64,000 nt of DNA, taken from the NCBI GenBank assembly GCA_000727475.1, contig KL647298.1, positions 401,665 through 465,664 on the forward strand. The letters are read 5' to 3'. Shown here in pieces: positions 12,001-23,400 of this stretch (position 1 is the first letter of the stretch; every line of letters starts with the position of its first letter). This DNA comes from Sarcocystis neurona. Taxonomy: Eukaryota > Apicomplexa > Conoidasida > Eucoccidiorida > Sarcocystidae. The position numbers were made by a program, and so were the translations under genes. The notes beneath the pieces were generated by a model, which worked only from the letters and a program-made list of their open reading frames with translations, was not told where the DNA came from and did no database searches.

Positions 12001-13375
12001 CAGCAGACGCGCCTCCAGCAGAACGGCCTACACTAGGAGTGCCAATAGCACCAGCAGCTGGAGTGTGTACAGCAGCCGTTTCTTTTAGAGACGCGACAGA
12101 ATGTTGCTGTCGCTGCTGCTGCTGAAGAAGAGTCTGCTCGCGCCGCCGCAAAACTTGCGCAGGAGAAATTACACGCAGCAGCCTCCCCGTCTGCTTGTCC
12201 CAAACGCAGAGCTGCAGGGACGTGAAGGCAACCAACCACTTCCCCATGACAAACATGCCCCGCAGTTTCTCCTCCTCCTGCAGTTCCTCACAGGCCTCAC
12301 ACCAAGATTCTCTCTCTCTGTTTCTGCTGCTACCGGCGTTCCTGCTGCTGCTCCTGCTGCAGCTGCCCTTGCTGTCGCTACTGCTGTTGTCGCCGCTGCT
12401 AAAAGTGTCGTTGCAGCTGCTGCGCAGCGGCCTCCACCGGCAGGTGCAGCGTCTCGCAACGAATGGCAGGGAAGCTGTAGCAGCAGGCGGGAAAGAGAAG
12501 GAGAGGACCGACTCGAAGCGCCTGAGGGCAATGATGCGTCTCTTCTCCGCCACATAGACTGTAGCGCGGTCCGCCAGCAGCAGCCGTATGCGGTGCTGTA
12601 GCGGTGGACTGCTCGTGAAGACGACGCGCAGCTTCTCTCCTTCATACACCTGGAAGGACTTCCCGACGGAGCAGCAGATGAAGCACTTCCCCCCCAGATT
12701 CGACGAAGAAAATGGGACGCCCTCTGTGACCTTCCCCACATTACGCACCGCTTGAAACAGCACGCTGCTGTTTCTGCTGCGCCTCCCGCCAGTCACGTCG
12801 CAGCTGCTGCTGCTGCTGCGCTGCATGTGCCTCCTGCTGCTGCTGCTGTCGCTGCTGCCGCCGCTCCTGTTCTTCTCTTCCTCTCCAACATGTGAAGTGC
12901 TGCCATTGCAAAGGCTGTGCTTCTTCTCCATCCGTGCGGCCTCTGCACCGGCCTCGAGGCATCCCGACGCAGGCGCTGCAGCAGCAGCGGCAACGGCAGC
13001 CGCCACAGGCGCTGCCGCAGCCCCTGTCGCATCTCTTCGCAGACAACTGCGACTGCTCGTCTGCTTGTTTTCTTCAAGTGGTTGCTGCCTCACTTTCTTC
13101 GTCAGGCAGTCGCCTTGAGCGAGGACAGCTAGACCAGCACCCACAGAAGCACCGGTGGCAGCACCGTTCGAGCCGCCACCCGCGGCCGCGGCCGCAGGAA
13201 ACGGCTGAGCATCTGCCGACGAATGCTGCCGCAGCGAGCAGTCACTGTTGGAGCAGCTGCTGCCCAGCCCGTTAAGTGTCGCTGTAGTGGCCTGCCGTCG
13301 CTTTTTTATCACCTGCTGCTGCTGCTGTGGCTGCAGCTGCAGCCGCTCAGCAACCAGCAGCACCTGCTTCTCCAT
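1..13375 (-). CDS. UTP21: UTP21/WDR36 homologue, SSU processome WD40 protein (3' partial, multi-exon)
   Basis: Nucleolar UTP-B subunit of the SSU processome, needed for 18S pre-rRNA processing. Exons placed (minus strand): 13375-11053, 10189-10079, 9364-9237, 6760-6617, 5798-5508, 4283-3952, 2513-2398, 1940-1552 and 63-1; all have GT..AG borders and phases agree at every join. Family hallmarks in order: GGKCFICCSVGKSFQVYEGE near residue 220 (first propeller); CVWDKQTGRLLRVI; VLVTGAHNGDLLVWNLDTG; VDNALVLWIFD across the exon 1/2 junction; FDWPNVVSVHQ (exon 4); GHYVVVGYEDGSLHRFNLQS (exon 5798-5508); DAAVYTWDLLTREL; VVDWMGFAAPVKALTFDPSG; VCVWANKY; and SIPDAPFFLPT at the left edge, the start of the Utp21 C-terminal helical domain. 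The first ATG lies just after an in-frame stop, giving a roughly 200-residue Ala/Ser/Gln-rich N-terminal extension absent from yeast and human proteins. An extra exon between 6617 and 5798 is possible. The rest of the C-terminal domain is off-window. Family assignment is firm; exon 1 start is less sure. Confidence 0.9.
64..1551 (-). other. UTP21 last visible intron, with a degenerate minisatellite
   Basis: Starts at donor GTGAGT (1551-1546) after a codon ending in AAA and ends at acceptor TGCAG just before position 63. Joining these borders gives a phase-0 read into PKIRVAESIPDAPFFLPT, the conserved Utp21 C-terminal motif. The intron contains TATA-rich low complexity and a six-copy repeat (see the repeat at 834-1160). 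Confidence 0.75.
834..1160. repeat. Degenerate ~60-bp tandem repeat, six copies
   Basis: A core resembling TACGCCTCCAGCGGTACTTC recurs with changes at about 834, 886, 941, 1014, 1081 and 1138. The copies are separated by variable TATA/TACA spacers of about 30-50 bases. It lies entirely within the UTP21 intron. Confidence 0.75.
2690..2812. repeat. Short imperfect tandem repeat in UTP21 intron
   Basis: The segment CGACGAAGGCCCAACGCC followed by GGCAGACAGCAGCAG recurs with changes: GACGGAGGCCCGACGCC, then GATTAAGGCCCAATGCTGGCAGACAGCAG. There are about three copies of roughly 40-55 bases, inside the intron 3951-2514. Confidence 0.5.
3498..3665. repeat. TA-dinucleotide and CTCTCT low-complexity tract
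   Basis: Two TA runs (around 3498-3521 and 3610-3660) alternate with CTCTCTCT stretches. It is intronic to UTP21. Apparent ORFs rich in Tyr-Ile repeats here are translations of this tract and not proteins. Confidence 0.7.
8205..8460. repeat. ~140-bp tandem duplication in UTP21 intron
   Basis: Two diverged copies, each with TCTCTCTATATAT, a TA run, then TTTCCCTCCGTACATAT and GCGTAGGAG/GCGTGGGAG, followed by TATACACATATATAT. The first copy runs from about 8205 and the second from about 8345. It lies in the 2.5-kb intron 9236-6761, which is nearly all alternating purine-pyrimidine sequence. Confidence 0.65.
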
Positions 13376-16300
13376 CACTCACAGCCCGCGGCAGTAGACG
13401 CACTCTTACTACTGTGCTGCCTCTGTCTATCCTATTGCTGGAGTTGCGGTCCGGCAACTCCACGTGTTGCTGCTGCTACAGTTGCATGCGCCGCTGCTGA
13501 TGCTTTCTACGTTGCTGCTGCTGTTGCCCCTGTTGCGGCGGTTTCTGCAGCTCCTGCTGCTACTGCTTCCGCTCCTGCTGCCGCTGACGCTGTGTCGAAG
13601 TCTGCGTCCCAGCTGCCTTCGCAGTGACGCCGCTGCTATCGCGTAGTGGCTGCATACGAAGTGCTTCCGATGCATGTACGCTGCTGTTGACACTGGTGCT
13701 GCTGTGGCGACTGACGCTGCTGCTGTGGCAGCTCCCGTCGGTGCCGATGTCACTGCTGCTGCCCCTCCTGCTGCCGCTGTTGCTTCTCGTCCTGCGGCTG
13801 CTGCTAATGCTGGTGCGCCGCTGACGCTGCCTCTGCGGCAGCTCCTGCTGTTGCCGCTGTCACCGCTGCTGCCCTTGCTGCTGCTGCTGTCGATTCTTGT
13901 GTTGCGGCAGCTGCTGTGGTGTAGCACTGGCGCTGCTGCCGTTGTTAGTCCTCCTGCTGCCACTGTTGCTAGTCGTGACATGTGTTGTGCACCCCACTAT
14001 CACGAAGCCCACCCCCACGAGACGTTCCCGTCCACGCCGCTGCTGCTGCTGCTGCGAATGGCCGCTGCTGCTGGTGAGGACTGCTGTGGATGGCCGGTGC
14101 TGCTGGTAAGGCCTGCTGCTGCTGTTGCGGCGAACGTCAGCTGTCGCTGTGGCTCCCTTGCCCCTTGCGCCTTTGTACAGGACGCTGCTGCAGTGCTGCG
14201 GAGAGCTGCGGCGCGGGAGCACTTGTTAGTCGTGGCGTAGCCGTCTGAAGCTCATTGACTGCTGCCGCCGCGTATCAGAAGGCCACGTTTTTGTGTATCA
14301 GCAGAGTTTTCTCTAGCTTGCTGTTGCTGTTGTCGCTGCTGCTCGTGTCGCTGCTTGCTGTCTCGATTGCCTGGGCGCATGCGGTTGCTTTGTACACGAG
14401 CTTCTGCGGAGGCCGTGCATAGCGGCGTCAGCACAGCAGCATCAAAGAGAACCGAGGGAGAAATCAACAGGGAAAGAGTCGTTGTTTCCCCTGCTGCAAG
14501 ATCTCGTGATCCCAGAAAATTCGGGCTGTGGTCGCTGTTGCTGCTGCGGCTGTGCTGCTGCTGCTGCTGCCCTGAGCATGTGGCTGCCGCTGCAATCGCT
14601 GCCGCTGCGCCTGCGCTGCTCCTGCAGCCGGTGTTGCATGTACTCTGCGGTCGATCTGTGCTCACTCGCTCCGCCCCGGCGGCGCCGTGTGAAGGACTTT
14701 TGCCGCTCTGGCAGCAGCAGCAAAAACACGAAGTGATGGGAGGAAGCGCAGCTACGGAAACAAAAAAGGAAAACAGAGTACCGTCTCAACCGCAGCACAT
14801 GCGCAAGCCTGAGGCGACAACATGCCTTGTGGGGCAACCGCTGCAGAGCCGGCTACTCCTGAAGCTGCTGCGCGGCACAGCTGCTGCTGCTGACGCAGCC
14901 CCTGCTGCAGTCGGTGGCCTGCGGCCGCCGCTTCCCCGTGACGCGGTGGCTAAGGCGGAAGCTACTGCATCTCTCCCGCTGCTGTATAGACAGCAGCTGC
15001 TACGGCAGTTGCGCTGCCGTGCCACCTGCACTGCTCGTGCTACTTTTGCTGCTGGTGCTGGACAACGGCGGTGCGCCGTGTGGCTCGCCGTTTGTAACGA
15101 CCGCATGCGGCTTCATTTACACTCCTTTCTCCCATGTCTATTGCTGCTAGCTGCTGCTGGCTGCAGCTGGCTGCTGCTGCGTAGGCTTGTTGTGGCCGTT
15201 AAGGAGAGTAGCGGTAGTAGTCGTACATGGGAGCAGCCGATGAAGCGACACCGCTGCTGCTGCTGCTGGAGCAGGAAAAAGGGCTGTTTGTAGGCGGGGA
15301 ACAATCCAGACAGCTTTGCCGAGTGTGTACACGCATCCCCGTCGTGCAACTCCCCCCGCGGTTGCCGCGGGGGTTCCCTCTCCGTCGTCTTTCCGCTGCT
15401 GCTGCTGCTGCCGCTGCTCTTTGCCTCCTTCCGTCGCTCTGCCGCCTAGCAGCTGCTACTGCGGTGTCTGCTCGCTCTGCAGCTGTCGGCCAAGCTAGCT
15501 GCTGCTGTTAGGCTCGGAACGGGGGAAGGTACTGCTGCTGCGCAGCCTTAATGCCTCAGCCTTAGTGCCCGTTAGACGACGGACGAAGAAGACCCGCGGG
15601 GAGGTGCTGCTGCTGAGCAGCCTCAGTGTCCGTTTGACGACGAAGAAGACCCGCGTCTCTGCTACTTATCTCCCCATGAACATCTACCATCTCGCAGTTC
15701 TTTACCCTGTTTCTCGGTGTCCTTGAAGAAGACGCATCCTTGGCCGATAGGTTCCTCTCCTCATTACCAGCCTGTTTTTCTGCTGCTCTATCTTCGCGTC
15801 TACCATTCCGCGATGCGGAGGCGGGAGAAGAGCAAGGGCGGTCTAAGGAGAGAGAGCCTGCTGCGGCTGCTACGAGCTGCCGCTTGACTTCTGCGTGCGT
15901 CACCCGCTTGTTCCTGCGGCTACGCTGTCGCCTCTTCTGCCGCCAGTGCTGCTGTGGGTGCTGCTGCTGTTCGCTGCCAGTGCTGCTGCGCTGCAGCATT
16001 AGTTCATCCCCCCTCCTGCGGCGTTGTCCAGTCCTCCTGCGGCTAGTCCTTGCGTTGCTGCCGCTGCTGCTGCAACTTCTGTGGCAGACAGCCTGTGCCA
16101 CATAGCCTGTTCTCGCCCCTCCCCACTTGCTGTTGCTGGCGCTGATCTCCCACCATCTGCTGGTGCTGCTCTCGTACCTTGTGCTGCTGCTGCTGCTGAC
16201 GCTCGCGGTGTTGCTGCTTTCGATGCTGTTGCTGCTGCTCTTGAAGCTGCTGTTGCTGCTGCTCCCGAAGCTGCTGCTGCTGCTCTTGTAGCTGCTGCTG

Positions 16301-16658
16301 GTGCTGCAGCCGTTGTAACCGCTGGAGGTGCTGCTGCTGCCGCTGCCGGTCTACCTGCTGGCGCTGCTCTTGTAGCTACTGGCGATGCTCTTGCCTCGCC
16401 GCCCCTGCAGCCGCTGATACCATTGCAACCGCTGTTGCGGCTGCTGACACTGCTGTGCTGCAGCACGTATTTGCTTCCTACAAGTCGACGGTGAGCTATT
16501 TTTTCGTCCCACCGTCTTCGCCTGCCGCTGCCGCTGCTTCTTCTGCTACCTTGCCCACTTTAGCTGCTGCTCTCCTTTTCCAGGAACAGCAGCAGACGCA
16601 GACAACGAAAGGGGAGAGGAAAATAAGGAGGGCTACAGGGGCTCCTGGGGGAAAGCAG

Positions 16659-16790
16659 GACGGCGCAGCGGCGGGACGACGCAGCAAGAGGACGGCGCAG
16701 CGGCGGGACGAAACAAGAGGACGGCGCAGCAGCAGGACCTCGCAGCAGCACGACGGCGCAGCGACAGGACGGCGCCGCGGCACGGCGGCG
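16659..16790. repeat. GC-rich tandem repeat (GACGGCGCAGCGGCGGGACG unit)
   Basis: Four imperfect copies of a roughly 32-bp unit starting GACGGCGCAGC, with AAGAG or AGCAGCA spacers, differing by small indels and substitutions. It is embedded in the CAG-rich stretch. On the minus strand it would read as repeated Ala-Pro-Ser-Cys/Arg-rich peptide. Confidence 0.65.
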
Positions 16791-19700
16791 TAGCAGCGGC
16801 GACAGGAGCGGCAGGGGGTACAGCCACAGCAGCGGCCGCAGGCGACGACGACAGCGTGGGGCAGCAGAGGCCAGCAGCACGACTCGAGAGCGCACAGCGC
16901 AGGAGTTACAGCAGCGAAAGAGGCAGCAGCAGCAGCAGGCGGCATGGGTGAGCAACAGCGGAGGTACATTCGGGAGCAGCAGCAGCAGGAGTAGCACGTA
17001 CCTGCTAAGTTACAGAACGCGCTGGAGCCAGAGGGGTCGTGACCGCCGTTTCGCAGCTGCAGCGGCAGCACTTGCTTTAAACAGCAGAGCAGGAAGCCCT
17101 GCAGCAGCAGGAGAGTCAGAAATTGTAGAGGGAGATGTGCAGCTGCAGCCGCCGCAGAACGTTACGCGTAGTGCTGCTGCAGGAGTCTGTCCCTGGACCA
17201 GTGCGATGAGTAGCTACCGCAGGAAGCAGCAGCAGCGGGGAACGAAAAGCCGCACAACAGCAGCGGGACAAGGAGACGCGAAGCCAAAGCTGCAGCCTCC
17301 AGCAGCAACAGCAGCAGCCTGTCTCCTTTACTGTATCCCTGTATGTATATATGCGTAGTAACAGACGGATATACGGCTGTGTCTCGGCAGTTTGTTATAC
17401 TGCTGAAGAGGAGTCTTTGACTATCAGAGTCACTGCTCTTGCCGTATCTGTGCCCCGCTGCTCCTGGATGAAGAGGCCTTGCGCATTGTCTTTCACTTGT
17501 CAAACGTGGGGAGGCGTATATCCTCTCTGCGTGAATTACGTATGTACGTACTTCGCCTCTTCTAGGCATACATGCTGACCCTGCTGGGGTCGCCGTCGTC
17601 AAAGGAAAAGCAACACTGCTGCTCACGAGGAGAGACGGTGCTGCTGCAGCATCGGAGTCACTGCCCCTGCGCAGCAGTGCTTCTTTGGCCGGCAACACCG
17701 CGTGCGCCTGCAGCAGAAAAGGCTGTGCTGCTGCAGGAGCGCCCTGTTTCTGCGGGCGTCGCTGCGACGCAGAATCGTCGTACTTGCGCTGCAGCTGGTA
17801 ACAGATCTGAGGGGGCTGCTGCTGCTGTTGCTGCTGCAGTGACCGGCTGCTGTTGTCAAGCAGTGTTGCTGCTGGGCTCCAGAAGCCCTGACGCTGCTGC
17901 TGCCGGCTACTTGGATGCCTTTCTTGTGGTAGACGCATGCGCCTGACAGAAGCAGCAACAGTGTACCTGTGGCGTGTTGCCGCAGCAGAAGCAGCCGCTG
18001 GCTGACCCCATACGGAGAGATGCCGGCGCAGCGCCGGCTGCAGTTTCTCTAGCAGCAGCAGCAGTCACACCGCTACGAGGAAAAGCACCAGGACCACCAG
18101 CAGGAGCAGCAGCAGTCGCTCCCGCAGCAGCAGAAGCAGCATCAGTTGCGGCAGCTAGCGCAGAAGCAGCGTCAGCAGCAGCCCTGCGGCTTACCCCTAT
18201 ACCACAGATACTCTTCTGCACAAGGACAGCATTTTAACGTCGTCGCCGTTGAGTTTCTGAAGCCGTCTGCCAGCAGCTATCGGTATGTATAGATACCAGG
18301 CAGGCATGCTGAGAAACAGGCTGTTTATAGTTGAGTCTCTTCTTGCTGGTACACAAAGGCTCCGCTTCCTTAACCTGCTGCCGCTGCTGCTGCTGCCGCT
18401 CCTGCTGCGTCGGCTTCCTTTCACCTGCTGCTGCTGCATCTGTCCTCTGCGGGTGCTTCACTTTGATGCGTTCTGGTTTCCTCCCGGGTCCCCTGCTGCT
18501 TCGTGCGAGCAGCAGACCCGTGACTGCTCTTGCCGCTGCGGCTCTCCCCGATTCTTGCTGCCCTGCTGGCGCTGCTCCTGGTGACCACTTCCGCAGCTGC
18601 ACCTCTTTGCGCCACGTTGTGCGCCTCCCTGTCTCTGTCCATCCACAAAGTACAAGTATCTATCTATCTTTATCCTCCTATCTCCTATCTATTTCTCTAC
18701 CAAGCATATCTCTCTATCTGCTCGAATATTTGTCTATCTACGAGCCACACCTGTCCATCTATATACCTCAAGTGTTACGCATCTGTAGGTAGCTGCTCGC
18801 AAGAACTCTCTGTATCGTATATGTCAGCCCCAAGGACGGATCTGCTGCGTAAACCTACGTACGTGCATGCGCACGGGGAGGCGGTCGACTTGTTTATCTC
18901 TCCTATAGGAATATATTTTTCTCCTGTCTGCGTTCTACTATTGGGTGCGGCCGGCGCGGCGCATGCAGAGGAGCCGCTCGCTTTGCTGCAGGCTGCTGCA
19001 CCTTGCCGCCTATCAGCGCGCCACTGCAGCAGCAGCAACTTGTGCGTCCTCGCTGCTGCTGGGGCTACCTCTGAGCTGCTGTCGCGCACAGCAGCCCTGT
19101 GCGCACGCGTGCGGCCCCGCCGCAGCGGCAAAGACTGACGGGGCGGCGCAGCTCCCCAGGATGCATGCGTTTCCACTGCAGCTGCGCAGCAGCGGCTGCA
19201 GCGCGAGGTGCTGCTACAGTTCCACTTTAGAAGGAAAGAAGATGAGACTTGACGCGACATCTGCTGGTCTGTCCCGCCTGGGAGAGAAAGGGTCTCTTCA
19301 GCCAGTTCTGTGCGTCGGGGGTGCATGTGTAAATACACTGCATGCATGCGTCCCCCATCGGATAGGAAGCCCCAAGTGCCGCGCAGCGACCCCCCGCCGC
19401 AGCGTGTCTGCTGCTACCTGCGTGGCGCAGCGGTAGCAGTGGCAGGCATCGTCGTTTGCCGCTGGCGAAGCATCGAAACGGTGCTGTGGAGCTGCTGCTA
19501 TGGGTGCTGCAGGAGTCCTCGTGCTGTTCAACAACCTCGACGGTTTCCTTCCCTTTTTCGTCCACCTCTTCTTCTCCTGCCGCTTCTTCTCGTTCTTCAC
19601 ATTGCCCTCTCCGTCGTCTGTCTCTTGTTAAACCTGCTGACCAGGCCCTGCTGCTGCTGCGACTGCTGCTGTTGTGCTGGGTGAAGCCAGAGCGGCTGCC

Positions 19701-19826
19701 GTTGCAACAGCGTGTCTGAAACGTTAGCTCGTCATCATACGTACGAGGCGGGTGTATGCATGCGGTGCCTCTCTAGTGCTGCGTGCTGCTGCTGCTGGGT
19801 CTGGTTGCTTTCGTTGCCAAGGGTCG

Positions 19827-19932
19827 TTGCTGCTGCTACCGGCCCCGGCCGTTGGTACGGCTCCTGGCTGCTGCTACCGATCCCGGCTGCTGCTAGCGAT
19901 CCCGGTTGCTGCTACCGATCCTGTCTGCTGCT
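19827..19932. repeat. ~21-bp tandem repeat (CTGCTGCTACCGATCCCGG)
   Basis: Four copies of a unit close to GCTGCTGCTACCGATCCCGG, with single-base changes (TAGCG, CCTGT) in the later copies. It sits about 560 bases upstream of the GTPase start codon. Confidence 0.65.
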
Positions 19933-20488
19933 ATAATTTATGGGTGTCGCCGGATGCGTTTGCCGCTCGTGCCGCGGTTGCTGCTTGCCTCCGCCACTGC
20001 CGCTGCTGGTGAGGAGAGGTCCTCGACTTCGCTGCTGCAGCTGTTCCTCGAGCAGACGGGCTGCGCCGCTCCACCAGCTGCAGGAGTCTCTGTCCGCCAG
20101 TGCCGCTGCTGCTGCTCTTTCTCAGCGCCACTGCCTCGTTGCTCCTCCCCCTGCGGTGGACCGTTGCTGCTGTTGCCGCGAGTCCGTCCTGTAGCGTTTG
20201 TCCGCTGCTGTTCCTGCTGCTGCATGCGTTGGCCGACGCTGCTCGGCCCGGGGGCTGCTGCTGCTGCTGTGGCCCACCCTGCTTGTACTTGCCGCGCGCC
20301 GCTGGGGCTCCTGCTGCTGCTGTGGCTGTCGCGGCCGCCGCGACTGCTGCTATGGCTCTTGCTGCTGCTGCGACTGGTGTTGTGGCTGTTGGTGCTGCTG
20401 CGCTCTTGCTGCTGCTGCTGTGGCGATTGCTGCTGCCGCTGTTTCTTCTCCTTCTCCTTCTTCTTCTTCGCCTTTTTCCAACAGCAAA

Positions 20489-23400
20489 ATGGGTTGTTGT
20501 AAGTCGAAGACCCGAAGAACCTCTAGAGGCTCTCACGCGCTGTACACGCAGCATCCGCACATCATGTTCGTAGGACTGCCAGGTGTGGGGAAGACAACCC
20601 TTGTTTACCGCACGCTCCTTCCAGGTAATCCACAGAAACAATACGGGTGCGCAGGTTCTCTTCCTTCTTGCTTTTCTGTCTTCATTTTCTTCCTACGTCT
20701 CTTCTCTCTCGCCATGCGGCCCTCTCCGTCTCGCTATGTGGACCTGCCAGTGGAGGTGTGTAGGGTCCCTGGAGGGCGGCGAATCTGCCCACGAGCACAC
20801 GCGTGTCTACTTTTCTCTCCCTCGCTATATGGAGCTGCCAGTGGACGTGTACAGAGGGCAACGGGTCTGCTCAAGGGCACATGCATGTCTACTTTTCTCT
20901 CCCTCTTCCGTCTGTATGTTATGTACAGATTCACTTACATTTGTCTCCCTCTTTAGACATGGGGTAACACAAGTATATACATGTGTGTGTAAACATATAT
21001 ATATATATGTATATAGATGTATATATAGATCTTTGTATATGTATATATGTATGCATATTTACATAGGGCAAGAGTTACGTGTTGATATGCGTACGCAGTC
21101 ACCGTGAATATATTCTTCTGTGGGAGTTAACTCATAAATTTATGTATGAACAAGAAGAAAATGCGTGAATTTTTAGAGGTGTATATTTATGTATGTAGAG
21201 ATACGGAGGTATGCGGTGTATGAGGTTGCTGACTACTTGGCCGTGAATGTGGACACATATACGCTCATATGTGTATGTATTGATACGTATATATTTGTGT
21301 AGCCAGTTGGGCTGCATATGTGTATACACGTATAACTATTTATCTACTCGTAAGTGTATATACGTATGTGTGTGTCAATACGCGCATGTGTGTATGCGTA
21401 CCCGTTCAACGTCTGCGCAGAGTTGCACTTCTGCAGCTCTCTGTGCTGCGTAGAGAGGAGCGCGCCCCCCCGTCGTGCGCCAGTCGAGTGTACGTACACC
21501 CAAACAGACACACGCAGAGAGGGGGAAAAGGGAGACAGCCAAGTACATGTGAATTCCCAGGAGATAGACATACGTGTATCTCTCCGTGTGTAGGTCTATC
21601 TGTATACACATTCACCTACTATATATATATATATGCCTCTTTATACATTTATATGTAAGTGTATAGTGTCCCGTATAAGTATAGGAGTATATCCTGTACA
21701 TACCCGTGTCTACGCATATACTAGCCTCGATAAATCCCTGTGTCAACAGGGACATACTCCTACCGTACGCACATGAGTATGGCTGTATCGCCTACTTATC
21801 CGTACATATATTCATATGTCTCTGTACGTACATCTGTAAGTTGTATGTCGCTGGGAGATCAATTTATAAGTACAGCGCCACTATCTAACACGTACTTTAT
21901 CAGTCAAACGACGCGACGACGGACTTTCGTGTACGAGGCCTAGGGCGCTGTACACGCTTGTTTGCCAGTGTGCCTGTCTGTATGTATCGGTCTCATTCGC
22001 CCGTCCCTATCTTGCAATATATAGTTATCTCTATTCATATCTTCCTACCGGCGTGTTTGTCCCTCTATTTATGACTGCCCACCTACACTTTTGTCTGCGT
22101 CTCTCTGTCTGTCCTGTGTATACAACTATACCTCTGTACACATACATATATATATGTGTCTACGTCTGTTTGCCTGGGTGCTAGTGAATACGTGTCAATC
22201 TCCGTATATTGACCCGTTTGCGCACAAACACGTATATATGTGTGCCTATCTGCATCTATAAACCTCTGTATGTGCGTGTGGAGAAACGCCTATATTTCTT
22301 GTGAACTCCTGGAGCTGCACTCTACAGATGAATCAATACTCGTACGACTACTATTACTACTACTACTAGTACTACCGCCACTGCTACTACTGTTACGACT
22401 ACTCCTACGACAACTGCCACCACCACTACTACTATTACTACTACTACTACCACCGCTACCACTACTACTATTACTACTACTACTACTACGTGAGGACAGC
22501 GTTATGGAGGTTACTAAAGGAAAACTGACTTTCTGCGGGTGCTGTCCTGCGAAGCTTGCGAGCCGTTTCTTTTTGCTGGTGCGACACTGTTGCTGCGGCT
22601 CGCTCTTCCCCTGCTGCCCACGCGCACGTACAGCGCGTACACCTATGTGTTCTGCGTGTAGCGGTTTCTCTCTACACGCATGAATCGAACCAGGACCTTC
22701 CAAAGTTACACCTGTTTATACGAATTAATGTAAGTTTGAACGAACAAACCCACATAAACGTTTGTGCAACACCTGTGCAAGTGCACGTGCACCAGAGAGG
22801 AGACGTTGCTGCTTCAGAGAACCTGCGAGGGACGTAACTCTTTGCTGCTGTTGCTGCTGCCTGCTATGCTGCTACACAGGGTGGAGAGAAGAAAGTTTTA
22901 CCATGGAACCTACCGCAGCGTTCCACCACGAGTTCTGCGTTCGGGGGGGGATGACGCTGAGTCTTTGGGACTTGTCTGGAAACGAAGCAGTGAGTCGTGC
23001 CGGCAAAGCTGCTGCGCGCTGTCGTTCTTCCGGGTGTACGTACACTGCACGTGTCGGGCACTGCCCAGCGTACGTACACTGCAGGCTGCGGACAGGGTTT
23101 CTCATGGGCGCGAAGGACGTCCCCGCCGTGCGCGCGGCGCCTCCCAAATGCGTCGTCGCCTGCTGCTGACTCTTCTGTCTGTGCACGTGTGTGCGGTGTA
23201 TGTACACCCCAGCTCTACGTGTGTAGTCGCTAAGACGCGTGGTCTTTCCGTCTCTGTCTTCTCTGCGTAGGCGGTGCACTTCCCTCGGCCCGAGACGTGC
23301 GCACAACTATCCGTACCAGCTGTCTGAATTTGCCTACACATGCAGACTCGATGTATACGTCTCTGCGGCATATTTTCGGGACCCACGTAGAGACGTCTTC

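Larger units (their letters stand above)
13376..20488. other. CTG/CAG triplet-rich region without an assignable gene
   Basis: Extremely rich in CTG/GCT/TGC on the plus strand (CAG/AGC/GCA on the minus). Open frames of 100-300 codons exist on both strands, translating as Ala, Leu, Cys, Gln or Ser runs. More protein-like parts are minus-strand 17162-17938 (a mixed segment including PPQICYQLQRKYDDSASQ, ending near a GTACGT donor), minus 15562-16101 (charged, Arg/Gln-rich) and minus 19298-19600 (Lys/Arg-rich start). A minus-strand gene upstream of UTP21 is possible, as is a 5'-untranslated exon of the GTPase gene: a pyrimidine tract followed by CCAACAG abuts its ATG. No domain could be recognised, so no CDS is called. 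Confidence 0.5.

Noticed and set aside
14355..15293. 312-codon plus-strand ORF starting MLSRLPGRMRLLC
   Set aside because: Ala/Leu/Cys runs from CTG triplets, equally long frames on the other strand, and no conserved motif or splice support.
22660..22715. tRNA-like B box (GGTTCGATTC on the minus strand)
   Set aside because: The flanking bases do not form a T-arm (CCTGG against CATGC) and no D-arm, anticodon arm or acceptor stem could be built.
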